DNA of 64,000 nucleotides from Kitasatospora sp. GAS204B (GTDB lineage: Bacteria; Actinomycetota; Actinomycetes; Streptomycetales; Streptomycetaceae), in the NCBI RefSeq assembly GCF_029892155.1, contig NZ_JARZAG010000007.1:124001-188000 (forward strand), given 5' to 3'. Shown piece by piece: positions 1 through 9,700 of the stretch. The notes under the pieces are model-generated. The model worked only from the letters and a program-made list of their open reading frames with translations. It did no database searches and had not been told where the DNA came from. Position 1 is the stretch's first letter. Each line of letters begins with the position of its first letter. The translations under genes were made by a program, and so were the position numbers.

Positions 1-75
1 GCCACGGTCGGTGAGCAGCCGGATCAGGCCTTCCCTGAGCAGGACCGAGTCCTCGGCGATGACGACGCGCAGCAT
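1..75 (-). CDS. Response regulator, N-terminal fragment
   Basis: Only the first 25 codons are inside the window; the gene runs off the left edge. They begin MLRVVIAEDSVLLREGL, the first beta strand and acidic pocket (E8, D9) of a receiver domain, as in NarL/FixJ-type response regulators of actinomycetes. The phosphoacceptor Asp and the output domain are not visible, so the DNA-binding class is inferred only. The ATG is preceded by a purine-rich GGGAGAAGCTCC that can serve as ribosome binding site. Confidence 0.75.
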   Translation of the reverse strand, partial: MLRVVIAEDSVLLREGLIRLLTDRG

Positions 76-110
76 GGAGCTTCTCCCCCGGAGCAGTGGG
101 CAACGACCGC

Positions 111-1121
111 TCACATGGTACGGATCGCCACCGCGTCGCAGAGCCCCTGCAGGGCCGCCTTGGCCGGTCCGTCCGGCAGCGGGGCGAGCAGCGCGCGGGC
201 CTCCTCGGCGTAGCGCAGCGTCTCGCGGCGGGCGCGCTCCAGGGCGGGGTGACGGCGCAGCAGGCGCAGCGCCTCGGCGTGCGCCTGATCGTCCGTCAGG
301 TCCTGCTGGAGCAGCTCGCGCAGCCGGGCGTCCTCGGGGTCGCTCTCGTCCAGCGGCATCGACTGCAGCAGCAGCACCGGCAGCGTGGGCACGCCCTCGC
401 GCAGGTCGGTGCCGGGGGTCTTGCCGGACTCGTGGCCGTCGCTGGCGATGTCCAGCACGTCGTCGGCCAGCTGGAAGGCGATGCCCATCTTCTCGCCGTA
501 CTCGGTGAGGATCTCCACCACGTGCGGCTCGGCGCCGGCCATCAGCGCGCCGAACCGGCCCGAGACGGCGATCAGCGCGCCGGTCTTGCCGGCCAGCACC
601 TCCAGGTAGTGGGCCAGCGGGTCGTCCTCGAGGCCCGGCCCTGCGGTCTCCAGGATCTGGCCGGTGACCAGCCGCTCGAAGGCGTCGGCCTGGATCCGGA
701 CCGCCTCGGGGCCGAGGTCGGAGAGCACCTGGGAGGCCTTGGAGAAGAGGAAGTCGCCGGTCAGGATGGCCACCGAGTTGTCCCAGCGGGCGTTCACCGT
801 GGGCACGCCGCGGCGCACCGGGGCCTCGTCCATCACGTCGTCGTGGTACAGGGTGGCCAGGTGGGTCAGCTCGACCACCACGGCGGCCGGCACCACGCCG
901 GGCGCGGTCGGGTCGCCGAACTGCGCGGCCAGCATCACCAGCAGCGGGCGGAAGCGCTTGCCGCCGGCCTTGATCAGGTGGCTCGCGGTGATGGCGATCA
1001 GCGGCCGGTCGCTCTGCACGGCCTCGGCCATCGCGGCCTCCACCGCCTCGAGTCCGGCCTGGACGTCACGGGTCAGATCGCGGTCCTGCACGCTGAGCCC
1101 GAAGGGTTCCACGACGGTCAC
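111..1121 (-). CDS. Long-chain polyprenyl diphosphate synthase
   Basis: This is a trans-isoprenyl diphosphate synthase of about 336 residues that condenses isopentenyl diphosphate onto an allylic primer. It has the first aspartate-rich motif DDVMD at residues 94-98, the upstream GGKRFRPL substrate loop and a second DDVLD motif in the C-terminal half. I chose the GTG at 1121 because AGGAG lies 8 nt upstream and the protein then begins VTVVEPFGLS, as in Streptomyces homologues; a longer frame to 1181 lacks such a site. It follows the complex I operon in the same direction but a strong hairpin lies between them. The position suggests it supplies the menaquinone side chain. Chain length cannot be read from the sequence. 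Confidence 0.9.
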   Translation of the reverse strand: MTVVEPFGLSVQDRDLTRDVQAGLEAVEAAMAEAVQSDRPLIAITASHLIKAGGKRFRPLLVMLAAQFGDPTAPGVVPAAVVVELTHLATLYHDDVMDEAPVRRGVPTVNARWDNSVAILTGDFLFSKASQVLSDLGPEAVRIQADAFERLVTGQILETAGPGLEDDPLAHYLEVLAGKTGALIAVSGRFGALMAGAEPHVVEILTEYGEKMGIAFQLADDVLDIASDGHESGKTPGTDLREGVPTLPVLLLQSMPLDESDPEDARLRELLQQDLTDDQAHAEALRLLRRHPALERARRETLRYAEEARALLAPLPDGPAKAALQGLCDAVAIRTM

Positions 1122-1246
1122 GAAGACCACTCCTGTCGCCGGTCGATCATGCGGTCCGGTCCCTGTTGCGGCCGCTGCCATCCCCAGCAGCGTATCCGGT
1201 CACGAGTGGATCACTGTACGGGCGTGCGGGTAGCGCGGCGAAGATG

Positions 1247-1285
1247 GCGCCGGGCCCCGGGCGATCAACGCCCGGAACCCGGCGC
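1247..1285. terminator. Hairpin after nuoN
   Basis: Two 17-nt arms (1247-1263 and 1269-1285) pair with two mismatches around a 5-nt ATCAA loop. It sits just downstream of nuoN and upstream of the polyprenyl synthase. No U-run follows, which is common for actinobacterial terminators. It probably ends the nuo transcript. Confidence 0.6.
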
Positions 1286-1308
1286 ACGAGCCGGTGAACT
1301 GCGCTGTC

Positions 1309-2976
1309 TCAGTGGGTGAACTGCGCCGCCTTGGACGCCAGGTCCAGGAAGTACTGCGGCAGCAGGCCCAGGCCCAGCGTGACGATCACGCCGAACGAGA
1401 TGGCCATCGTGGTGAAGACGCTGGGGATCGCCACCGCCGGGCCGTTCGGCTGCGGGTCGGAGAAGAACATCAGCACGATCACCCGGATGTAGAAGAACGC
1501 GGCCACCGCCGAACTCAGCACACCGACGATCACCAGCGGGGTCGCACCGCCCGCCGCCGCGGCCTGGAAGACCGCGAACTTACCGGTGAATCCGCTGGTC
1601 AGCGGGATCCCGGCGAAGGCCAGCAGGAAGAGCGCGAAGACCGCCGCGAGCAGCGGCGAGCGGCGCCCGAGCCCGGCCCAGCTGGACAGGTGGGTCGCCT
1701 CGCCCTTGGAGTCGCGCACCAGGGTGACCACCGCGAAGGCGCCCAGGGTGACGAAGGAGTAGGCCAGCAGGTAGAAGAGGACCGCACCGAGGCCCTGCCG
1801 GTTGGTGGCGATCACGCCGGTCAGGATGAACCCGGCGTGCGCGATCGAGGAGTACGCCAGCAGCCGCTTCACGTCCTGCTGGGTCACCGCGAGGATCGCG
1901 CCGACCACCATGGTGAGGATCGCCACCGCCCACATCACCGGGCGCCAGTCCCAGCGCAGCCCGGGCAGCGCGACGTAGAACAGGCGCAGCAGCGCGCCGA
2001 AGGCGGCGACCTTGGTGGCGGCGGCCATGAAGCCGGTGACCGGGGTCGGCGCGCCCTGGTAGACGTCCGGGGTCCAGGCGTGGAACGGGACGGCGCCGAC
2101 CTTGAAGAGCAGGCCGACCGCCACCAGTGCCAGGCCGATCAGCAGCAGCGCGTCGTTGTGGGTGCTGATCGCGAGCCCCGCGGTGGTGGTGGCGGTGCCG
2201 TTGACCGCGTCGGCGATCTCCGGCAGCCGGAAGCTGCCCGCGTACCCGTACAGCAGCGCGCTGCCGAACAGGAAGAAGGCCGAGGCGAAGGAGCCGAGCA
2301 GGAAGTACTTGACCGCCGCCTCCTGCGAGAGCAACCGGCGCCGGCGGGCCAGCGCGCAGAGCAGGTAGAGCGGCAACGAGAAGACCTCGAGGGCCACGAA
2401 CATGGTCAGCAGGTCGTTGGCGGCCGGGAAGAGCAGCATGCCGCCGACCGCGAACAGGGTGAGCGGGTAGACCTCGGTGGAGGCGAAGCCCGCCCGGGTG
2501 GCCTGCCGCTCCTGCTCGCCGCCGGGGGTGGCGGAGCCCTGCGGGGTGAAGGCGTCGCGCGGCCCGCCCTCGGTGCGCGGGTCCAAGCCGCGCTCGGCGT
2601 AGAGCAGCACGGCGACCACGGCGGCCAGCAGGATCACGCCCTGCAGGAAGAGCGCGGGGCCGTCCTCGGCCACCGAACCCATCGCGATCAGCCCGCTCTT
2701 GGTCGAGCCGTAGCCCTGCGAGGCGAGCACGATCAGCGCGATGAAGGCACCGGCCAGGCCGGTCAGTGCCAGGCCGACCTGGGTGGTGTAGCGGGCCCGG
2801 CGCGGCACGAAGGCCTCGGCCAGGATGCCCGCGACGGCCGCGCCGAAGACGATCAGCATCGGGGAGAGCTGGCCGTACTCGAGCTGCGGCGCCGGGATGC
2901 TCGGCGTGTTGCCGCCGGCCGCCGCCATCCACACGCTGTGGACGGACCCCGCGCCGTGGAGAAGGGGGACGCTCAC
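1309..2976 (-). CDS. nuoN: NADH-quinone oxidoreductase subunit N
   Basis: A 555-residue polytopic membrane protein of the Mrp antiporter-like family, one of the three proton-pumping subunits of the complex I membrane arm. It has about 14 hydrophobic segments and the conserved QQDVKRLLAYSSIAHAGF stretch with the discontinuous-helix lysine region. Its start overlaps the nuoM stop by 4 nt (2973-2976), indicating translational coupling. It is the last gene of the nuo operon. Confidence 0.96.
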   Translation of the reverse strand: MSVPLLHGAGSVHSVWMAAAGGNTPSIPAPQLEYGQLSPMLIVFGAAVAGILAEAFVPRRARYTTQVGLALTGLAGAFIALIVLASQGYGSTKSGLIAMGSVAEDGPALFLQGVILLAAVVAVLLYAERGLDPRTEGGPRDAFTPQGSATPGGEQERQATRAGFASTEVYPLTLFAVGGMLLFPAANDLLTMFVALEVFSLPLYLLCALARRRRLLSQEAAVKYFLLGSFASAFFLFGSALLYGYAGSFRLPEIADAVNGTATTTAGLAISTHNDALLLIGLALVAVGLLFKVGAVPFHAWTPDVYQGAPTPVTGFMAAATKVAAFGALLRLFYVALPGLRWDWRPVMWAVAILTMVVGAILAVTQQDVKRLLAYSSIAHAGFILTGVIATNRQGLGAVLFYLLAYSFVTLGAFAVVTLVRDSKGEATHLSSWAGLGRRSPLLAAVFALFLLAFAGIPLTSGFTGKFAVFQAAAAGGATPLVIVGVLSSAVAAFFYIRVIVLMFFSDPQPNGPAVAIPSVFTTMAISFGVIVTLGLGLLPQYFLDLASKAAQFTH

Positions 2977-4604
2977 TGCTGCTCACCTCCGGCAGGGATG
3001 GCCACCGGGTGGGCCGGGGCCGGGTCGGTCCGGTGGACCTGGGAGAGGGTGTCGGCCACCGCCGGGTTCACCAGGTCGGTGAGCGGCTTGGGGTAGACCC
3101 CGAGGACCACGGTCAGCGCGATCAGCGGGGCGGCCACCAGCAGTTCTCGCGCCTTCAGGTCGGGCATCTTGCTGACGCTCTCCTTGACCGGCCCGGTCAT
3201 GGTGCGCTGGTAGAGCACCAGGACGTAGAGCGCGGCCAGCACGATGCCCAGGGTGGCGATCACGCCGAGCGCCGGGTAGCGGCTGAAGGTGCCGACCAGC
3301 ACCAGGAACTCACTGACGAACGGGGCGAGTCCGGGCAGCGACAGGGTGGCCAGGCCGCCGATCAGGAAGGTGCCGGCCAGCACCGGGGCGACCTTCTGCA
3401 CGCCGCCGAAGTCGGCGATCAGGCGCGAGCCGCGCCGCGAGATCAGGAAGCCGGCGATCAGCATCAGCAGGGCGGTCGAGATGCCGTGGTTGACCATGTA
3501 GAGGGTGGCACCGCTCTGGCCCTGGCTGGTCATCGCGAAGATGCCCAGGATGATGAAGCCGAAGTGCGAGATCGAGGCGTAGGCGACCAGCCGCTTGATG
3601 TCCTTCTGACCCACCGCCAGCAGCGCGCCGTAGATGATCCCGATCACCGAGAGCACCAGGATCGCGGGAGCGAAGAACTTCGAGGCGTCCGGGAAGAGGC
3701 CCAGGCAGAACCGCAGCATCGCGAAGGTGCCGACCTTGTCCACCACGGCGGTGATCAGCACGGCGGTGCCGGCCGTGGCCTCGCCCATCGCGTTCGGCAG
3801 CCAGGTGTGCAGCGGCCAGAGCGGGGCCTTGACGGCGAAGGCGAAGAAGAAGCCGAGGAAGAGCGCCCGTTCGGCGGTCGGGTTGATCACCAGCTTGCCG
3901 TCGGCCACCGCCGAGGTGAGCGTCTGCAGGTCGAAGGTGCCCTGGCCCTGGCCCTGCGCGATCACGTACAGGCCGATCACGGCGGCCAGCATGACCAGGC
4001 CGCCGAGCAGGTTGTAGAGCAGGAACTTGACGGCCGCGTACGAGCGTTGGCGGGACGCCTCGGGGCCGCCGGCCCGGTCGCCGAAGCCGCCGATCAGGAA
4101 GTACATCGGGATCAGCATGGCTTCGAAGAAGACGTAGAAGAGGAAGACGTCGGTGGCCAGGAAGGAGACGATCACCATCGCCTCGACGGCCAGGATCAGG
4201 GCGAAGAAGCCCTGGGTGCGGCGGCGCCCCTCAAAAGTGTCGCCGTCGAAGGTGCCGTCCGGGCTGGGGGCCGGGTCCGCGTCGTGCCAGGAGGCAAGCA
4301 TCACCAGCGGCACCAGCACCGAGGTGAGCAGCACCAGCACGGCGGCGATGCCGTCCACCCCGAGCGAGAAGTTGATCCCGAAGGAGCGGATCCAGCTGTG
4401 CGACTCGGTGAGCTGGTAGCGCGCCCCGCCGGGCTTGAAGTCGGCGGCGATCAGCGCGGTGAGCGCGAGGGTGACCACCGAGACGCCGAGCGCGATGGCC
4501 TTGGTGGTGCGCCGCCTGGCCTCGTTGGTGCCGGCGGGCAGCGCGGCGGTCAGGATCGCCCCGGCGGCGGGGACGGCACAGGTGACGGCCAGCAGGTAGC
4601 TCAT
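2973..4604 (-). CDS. nuoM: NADH-quinone oxidoreductase subunit M
   Basis: A 543-residue antiporter-like subunit of the complex I membrane arm. It shows the family signature GQKDIKRLVAYASISHFGF and a GEATAGTAVLITAVVDKVGTF-like lumenal helix block in the middle. About 14 transmembrane segments are evident. It lies 31 nt after nuoL and overlaps nuoN by 4 nt. Confidence 0.96.
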   Translation of the reverse strand: MSYLLAVTCAVPAAGAILTAALPAGTNEARRRTTKAIALGVSVVTLALTALIAADFKPGGARYQLTESHSWIRSFGINFSLGVDGIAAVLVLLTSVLVPLVMLASWHDADPAPSPDGTFDGDTFEGRRRTQGFFALILAVEAMVIVSFLATDVFLFYVFFEAMLIPMYFLIGGFGDRAGGPEASRQRSYAAVKFLLYNLLGGLVMLAAVIGLYVIAQGQGQGTFDLQTLTSAVADGKLVINPTAERALFLGFFFAFAVKAPLWPLHTWLPNAMGEATAGTAVLITAVVDKVGTFAMLRFCLGLFPDASKFFAPAILVLSVIGIIYGALLAVGQKDIKRLVAYASISHFGFIILGIFAMTSQGQSGATLYMVNHGISTALLMLIAGFLISRRGSRLIADFGGVQKVAPVLAGTFLIGGLATLSLPGLAPFVSEFLVLVGTFSRYPALGVIATLGIVLAALYVLVLYQRTMTGPVKESVSKMPDLKARELLVAAPLIALTVVLGVYPKPLTDLVNPAVADTLSQVHRTDPAPAHPVAIPAGGEQQ

Positions 4605-4635
4605 GGCCTTGCCTCCTGACGATGCGTCATGTCTT

Positions 4636-6531
4636 TCATACCGACCTCATCAGGAGAGTCGTGGCGACCAGGACCAGCGTGCCGCCGAACATGGAGAGGG
4701 CATAGGAGCGGACGTAACCGTTCTGCACCCGGCGCAGCCGACCGGAGATGCCCCCGATGCTCGCGGCCAGGCCGTTGACGAAGCCGTCGAGCCCCTTGCT
4801 GTCGAAGAAGACCAGCGCCGCGGTGAGCGCGGAGCCGGGGCGCACCAGGACGGCGTGGTTGAAGTCGTCCTGCAGCAGGTCACGGCGGGCCGCCCGGGTG
4901 AGCGCCGAGCCGACCGGCGGGACGGCCGGGACCGGCGAGCGCCCGTACACCACGTAGGCGAGCCCGGCGCCGGCCAGCATGCAGGCGATGCTGAGCGCCA
5001 TGACCACGCCGGACGACAGCGGGGAGTTGCCCTCGCTGAACCCGGTGACCGGCTCCAGCCAGTGCTGGAAGTTGTTGTTCAGGACGAAGAGCCCGCCCGC
5101 GAAGACGGAGCCGAAGGCCAGCAGGATCATCGGGACGGTCATCGACTTGGGCGACTCGTGCGGGTGCGGCTCGTGGCCCTCGGCGTCGGGCTGCCAGCGC
5201 TTCTCGCCGAAGAAGGTCATGATCATCACCCGGGTCATGTAGAACGCGGTGACCGCCGCGCCGATCAGGGTGACCGCGCCGAGGATCCAGCCCTCGGTGC
5301 CGCCCTTGGCGAAGGCGGCCTCGATGATCCGGTCCTTGGACCAGAAGCCGGACGGGCCGGGGAACCCGATGATCGCCAGGTAGCCGAGGCCGAAGGTGAC
5401 GTAGGTGATCGGCATGTACTTGCGCAGGCCGCCGTAGTGACGCATGTTCACCTCGTCGTTCATGCCGTGCATGACCGAGCCGGCGCCGAGGAAGAGCCCC
5501 GCCTTGAAGAAGCCGTGGGTGACCAGGTGCATGATCGCGAAGACGTAGCCGATCGGCCCCAGGCCGGCGGCCAGGATCATGTAGCCGATCTGCGACATGG
5601 TCGAGCCGGCCAGCGCCTTCTTGATGTCGTCCTTGGCGCAACCGACGATCGCACCGAAGATCAGCGTCACGGCGCCGACGCAGACCACCGCGAGCTGCGC
5701 GGTCGGCGCCAGGTCGAAGATGGCGTTCGACCGGGTGATCAGGTAGACGCCGGCGGTCACCATGGTGGCCGCGTGGATCAGCGCGGAGACCGGGGTCGGG
5801 CCCTCCATCGCGTCGCCGAGCCAGCTCTGCAGCGGCACCTGGGCCGACTTGCCGCAGGCGGCGAGCAGCAGCAGCAGGCCGATCGCGGTGAGCCGGCCCT
5901 GGCTCGCCTGGTGCGCGGTGGCGAAGACCGGCCCGAAGGCGAAGCTGCCGAACTGGGTGAACATCAGCATGATCGCGATGGACAGGCCCATGTCGCCGAC
6001 CCGGTTGACGATGAACGCCTTCTTGGCGGCGGTGGCCGCGGCCGGCTTGTGCTGCCAGAAGCCGATCAGCAGGTACGAGGCGAGCCCGACGCCCTCCCAA
6101 CCGACGTACAGCAGCAGGTAGTTGTCCGCCAGCACCAGCAGCAGCATGGCGGCCAGGAACAGGTTGAGGTACCCGAAGAAGCGGCGGCGGCGCTCGTCGT
6201 GCGCCATGTAGCCGACCGAGTAGACGTGGATCAGCGTGCCGACGCCGGTGATCAGCAGCACGAAGGTCATCGAGAGCTGGTCGAGCTGGAAGGAGACGTC
6301 GGCCTGGAAGGTGCCCACCGAGATCCAGCTGAACAGGTGCTCGCGGACCGGGCGTTGGTCGACGCTGCGGCCGAGCATGCTGCTGAACAGCAGCAGCGCG
6401 AAGACGAAGGAGAGCAGCGACGCGAACGTGCCCAGCCAGTGGCCGAACCGGTCCAGCGCGCGGCCGCCGAGCAGCAGCAGGGCAGCCCCGACCAGCGGCG
6501 CTGCGATGAGCAGCGGAATAAGAGAGTTCAC
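4636..6531 (-). CDS. nuoL: NADH-quinone oxidoreductase subunit L
   Basis: A 631-residue distal antiporter-like subunit. It carries [38 protein letters not shown] and [21 protein letters not shown], all diagnostic of NuoL/ND5, and a long C-terminal region that would form the lateral helix along the membrane arm. It starts 9 nt after the nuoK stop. Confidence 0.97.
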   Translation of the reverse strand: MNSLIPLLIAAPLVGAALLLLGGRALDRFGHWLGTFASLLSFVFALLLFSSMLGRSVDQRPVREHLFSWISVGTFQADVSFQLDQLSMTFVLLITGVGTLIHVYSVGYMAHDERRRRFFGYLNLFLAAMLLLVLADNYLLLYVGWEGVGLASYLLIGFWQHKPAAATAAKKAFIVNRVGDMGLSIAIMLMFTQFGSFAFGPVFATAHQASQGRLTAIGLLLLLAACGKSAQVPLQSWLGDAMEGPTPVSALIHAATMVTAGVYLITRSNAIFDLAPTAQLAVVCVGAVTLIFGAIVGCAKDDIKKALAGSTMSQIGYMILAAGLGPIGYVFAIMHLVTHGFFKAGLFLGAGSVMHGMNDEVNMRHYGGLRKYMPITYVTFGLGYLAIIGFPGPSGFWSKDRIIEAAFAKGGTEGWILGAVTLIGAAVTAFYMTRVMIMTFFGEKRWQPDAEGHEPHPHESPKSMTVPMILLAFGSVFAGGLFVLNNNFQHWLEPVTGFSEGNSPLSSGVVMALSIACMLAGAGLAYVVYGRSPVPAVPPVGSALTRAARRDLLQDDFNHAVLVRPGSALTAALVFFDSKGLDGFVNGLAASIGGISGRLRRVQNGYVRSYALSMFGGTLVLVATTLLMRSV

Positions 6532-6540
6532 CCTGGGCCC

Positions 6541-6840
6541 CTACAGCTTCATCAGGTTGCTGTCGTCGACCGAAGCCGAGTGCCTGGTACGGAAGATGCT
6601 CACGATGATCGCCAGGCCCACCACGACCTCGGCTGCCGCGACCACCATGGTGAAGAAGGCCAGGATCTGGCCGTCCAGGTTGTCGTGCAGCCGGGAGAAG
6701 GTGACCAGGGCCAGGTTGGAGGCGTTGAGCATCAGCTCCACGCACATGAACAGGACGATCGCGTTGCGCCGGATCAGCACCCCGGAGGCTCCGATGGTGA
6801 ACAACAGGGCTGCGAGATAGAGGTAGTTGACCGGGTTCAC
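6541..6840 (-). CDS. nuoK: NADH-quinone oxidoreductase subunit K
   Basis: A 99-residue, three-helix membrane subunit, the usual NuoK size. The start is the GTG at 6840 ([14 protein letters not shown]), which overlaps the nuoJ stop in a GTGA arrangement; a longer frame reaching 6963 is an artefact because it would run through the nuoJ C-terminus. The conserved glutamates of helices 2 and 3 appear in [10 protein letters not shown] and [12 protein letters not shown]. Confidence 0.95.
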   Translation of the reverse strand: MNPVNYLYLAALLFTIGASGVLIRRNAIVLFMCVELMLNASNLALVTFSRLHDNLDGQILAFFTMVVAAAEVVVGLAIIVSIFRTRHSASVDDSNLMKL

Positions 6841-7718
6841 TCGCCCTCCTCCTGGCGCTTCGCGGCGTCGTCCGTGGTCTTCTGGTGGTTCGGCACCGGC
6901 TCCAGCTCGGGGCGCGGTTGGCTGGGGAGCGCCGGCCGCTCGGAGGACGGGCGGCCCAGCCACTCGGCCGTGCTGTTCTCCAACTCGGCCATCCGGCGCA
7001 GCATGTCCTGGCTGACGTCGCGCATCTGGCCGCGCTCGCGCAGGGTGTTCATCACCGAGTCCTCGGCGATGGTGCCGTCCGGCAGCAGGCCCGCGATGTC
7101 CACCGCGTTGTGCCGGGCGTAGACGCCGGGCGCCGGCAGCGGCGGGACCTGCTTGTTCTCCCGGATCCGCTGGGCCGCCAGCTCCCGCTGGGTGCTGGGC
7201 GCCGTCACGTGCTCGCGGTGGGTCAGCACCATCGCGCCGACCGCCGCGGTGATCAGCAGCGCGCCGGTGACCTCGAAGGCCCAGACGTACTTGGTGAAGA
7301 TCAGCCGGGCCAGGCCCTGCACGTTGCCCTCGGCGTTGGCCTCGGCCAGGCCGGGGAAGTGGCCCAGCTTCGCGTGCGCGATGCCGGCGATCAGCAGCAC
7401 GCCGAAGCCCAGGCCGCAGAGCACCGCGGCCACCCGCTGGCCCTTGAGCTGCTCCTTGAGCGAGTCCTCGGAGGTGACGCCGACCAGCATCACCACGAAG
7501 AGGAAGAGCATCATGATCGCGCCGGTGTAGACCACGATCTGCACCACGCCGAGGAAGACCGCGCCCTGGGCCAGGTAGCAGATCGCCAGCGCGATCATGG
7601 TGGCGGCCAGGCAGAGCGCGCTGTGCACCGCCTTGCGCATCAGCAGCATGCCGAGCGCGCCGCCGACCGCGATCACCGCGAGTACCCAGAACTGGACCGC
7701 TTCGCCGGTGGAGGTCAT
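6837..7718 (-). CDS. nuoJ: NADH-quinone oxidoreductase subunit J
   Basis: A 293-residue subunit with five membrane helices in the first 170 residues, including the [22 protein letters not shown] signature segment. The remaining C-terminal part is hydrophilic and Arg/Glu/Pro-rich, longer than proteobacterial NuoJ but normal in Streptomyces as far as I recall. The ATG at 7718 follows AAGGAGGCGAGTTC and overlaps the nuoI stop by 4 nt. Confidence 0.95.
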   Translation of the reverse strand: MTSTGEAVQFWVLAVIAVGGALGMLLMRKAVHSALCLAATMIALAICYLAQGAVFLGVVQIVVYTGAIMMLFLFVVMLVGVTSEDSLKEQLKGQRVAAVLCGLGFGVLLIAGIAHAKLGHFPGLAEANAEGNVQGLARLIFTKYVWAFEVTGALLITAAVGAMVLTHREHVTAPSTQRELAAQRIRENKQVPPLPAPGVYARHNAVDIAGLLPDGTIAEDSVMNTLRERGQMRDVSQDMLRRMAELENSTAEWLGRPSSERPALPSQPRPELEPVPNHQKTTDDAAKRQEEGE

Positions 7719-8290
7719 GAACTCGCCTCCTTCTCGTGCTGCTCCTGGGTGAGGGTCCCGGGCGCGGCGTGGGTGACCTCGCCGCGGTAGTAGGCGCCCT
7801 CCTCGGTGCCCGGGTACATCGCGTGCGGCGGCGCGACCATGCCCTCGGTCAGCCCGGAGAGCAGCTGCTCCTTGGTGAAGATCAGGTCGGCCCGCGAGGA
7901 GTCGGCCAGCTCGTACTCGTTGGTCATGGTCAGCGCGCGGGTCGGGCAGGCCTCGATGCACAGCCCGCAGAGGATGCAGCGCGCGTAGTTGATCTGGTAG
8001 ACCGCGCCGTACCGCTCGCCCGGGGAGTAGCGCTCCTCCTCGGTGTTGTCGGCGCCCTCCACGTAGATCGCGTCCGCCGGGCAGGCCCAGGCGCACAGCT
8101 CGCAGCCGACGCACTTCTCCAGGCCGTCGGGGTGACGGTTGAGCTGGTGGCGGCCGTGGAACCGGGGGGCGGTGGGCTTCTTCTGCTCCGGGTACTGCTC
8201 GGTCAGCCGCTTCTTGAACATGGCCGTGAAGGTCACGCCGAAGCCTGCGGCCGGGCCCAGCAGCGACGGCTTGTCGTCGGACTCTGGCAT
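7715..8290 (-). CDS. nuoI: NADH-quinone oxidoreductase subunit I
   Basis: A 191-residue ferredoxin-like subunit of the peripheral arm. Two complete 4Fe-4S motifs are present: C60, C63, C66, C70 and C105, C108, C111, C115, which bind clusters N6a and N6b. It lies 6 nt after nuoH and overlaps nuoJ by 4 nt. Confidence 0.97.
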   Translation of the reverse strand: MPESDDKPSLLGPAAGFGVTFTAMFKKRLTEQYPEQKKPTAPRFHGRHQLNRHPDGLEKCVGCELCAWACPADAIYVEGADNTEEERYSPGERYGAVYQINYARCILCGLCIEACPTRALTMTNEYELADSSRADLIFTKEQLLSGLTEGMVAPPHAMYPGTEEGAYYRGEVTHAAPGTLTQEQHEKEASS

Positions 8291-8296
8291 CTCGGT

Positions 8297-9700
8297 TCAG
8301 CTCCCTTCGGACTGGTTGGCGCCGCTGTTCGCACTGCCGTTGGCGCCGTTCAGCGCGTCTTCCAACTGCTGCTGCGGCGCAGTTGCCTGGGGCACCCGGC
8401 TGCGCCGACGCGGCACCGGGGGCAGTTGCTGGCCCGGCAGCGGCGGGACGGGGTAGCCGCCCGCCATCGGGTCGAACTCACCCTCGGGCGGGGTGCCTTG
8501 CGCTGCCACGGCGCCGCCCTGCGGCTCCTCCTTGGACCGGAACGCGTCCCAGAGCAGCGAGAGCAGCAGCACCGCGGCCACCGGCGCGCCCACGTAGAGC
8601 ACCACCCGGCCGAAGCCCTCGCCCTCGTTGCGCAGCGCCCGGACGCTGGCCACCATCACCAGCCAGACCAGCGAGACCGGGATCAGCACCTTCCAGCCGA
8701 GCTTCATGAACTGGTCGTAGCGCAGCCGGGGCAGCGTGCCGCGCAGCCAGATGAAGAAGAAGAGCAGCAGCTGGATCTTGATGATGATCCAGAGCATCGG
8801 CCACCAGCCGTGGTTGGCGCCGGCCCAGAAGGTGGAGATCGGCCACGGGGCCCGCCAGCCGCCCAGGAAGAGCGTGCTGGCGACCGCCGAGACGGTGACC
8901 ATGTTGACGTACTCGGCCAGCATGAACATCGCGAACTTCAGCGAGCTGTACTCGGTGTTGAAGCCGCCGACCAGCTCGCCCTCGGCCTCCGGCAGGTCGA
9001 ACGGCGCCCGGTTGGTCTCGCCGACCATCGCGATGATGTAGACGATGAACGAGACCGGCAGCAACACCGCGAACCAGGTGGGCTGTTGCGAGTCGACGAT
9101 CTGCGAGGTCGACATCGAGCCGGAGTAGATGAAGACCGCCGCGAACGAGAGCCCCATCGCGATCTCGTAGGAGATCATCTGGGCCGCCGACCGGACGCCG
9201 CCGAGCAGCGGGTAGGTCGAGCCGGAGGACCAGCCGGCCAGCACGATGCCGTAGATCCCGATCGAGGCGGTGGCCAGGATGTAGAGCAGCGCCACCGGCA
9301 GGTCGGTGAGCTGCATCGGGGTACGGGTGCCGAAGATCGAGATCTCGTCGTTGGCCGGGCCGAACGGGATCACCGCGATCGCCATGAAGGCCGGGATCGC
9401 GCAGATCACCGGGGCCAGGATGTAGACCACCTTGTCCGCCCCGGAGACCACCAGGTCCTCCTTGAGGGCGAGCTTCACACCGTCGGCCAGCGACTGCAGC
9501 AAGCCCCAGGGGCCATGCCGGTTGGGGCCGATCCGCAGCTGCATCCAGGCGACGACCTTGCGCTCCCAGACGATCGCGACCAGCACGGTGATCAGCAGGA
9601 AGGCGAAGCAGAAGACCGCCTTGATGACGACCAGCCACCACGGGTCCCGCCCGAAAAAGCCGAGCGTCTGGTAGCCGGCGGCCAATGTCCAGTGCGTCAT
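8297..9700 (-). CDS. nuoH: NADH-quinone oxidoreductase subunit H
   Basis: A 467-residue membrane subunit that forms most of the quinone channel. It has the ND1 signatures [21 protein letters not shown] near residue 50 and [20 protein letters not shown] in the middle. The C-terminal 80 residues are a Pro/Gln/Ala-rich hydrophilic tail. The ATG at 9700 overlaps the nuoG stop (ATGA), which rules out the much longer frame reaching 10804. Confidence 0.96.
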   Translation of the reverse strand: MTHWTLAAGYQTLGFFGRDPWWLVVIKAVFCFAFLLITVLVAIVWERKVVAWMQLRIGPNRHGPWGLLQSLADGVKLALKEDLVVSGADKVVYILAPVICAIPAFMAIAVIPFGPANDEISIFGTRTPMQLTDLPVALLYILATASIGIYGIVLAGWSSGSTYPLLGGVRSAAQMISYEIAMGLSFAAVFIYSGSMSTSQIVDSQQPTWFAVLLPVSFIVYIIAMVGETNRAPFDLPEAEGELVGGFNTEYSSLKFAMFMLAEYVNMVTVSAVASTLFLGGWRAPWPISTFWAGANHGWWPMLWIIIKIQLLLFFFIWLRGTLPRLRYDQFMKLGWKVLIPVSLVWLVMVASVRALRNEGEGFGRVVLYVGAPVAAVLLLSLLWDAFRSKEEPQGGAVAAQGTPPEGEFDPMAGGYPVPPLPGQQLPPVPRRRSRVPQATAPQQQLEDALNGANGSANSGANQSEGS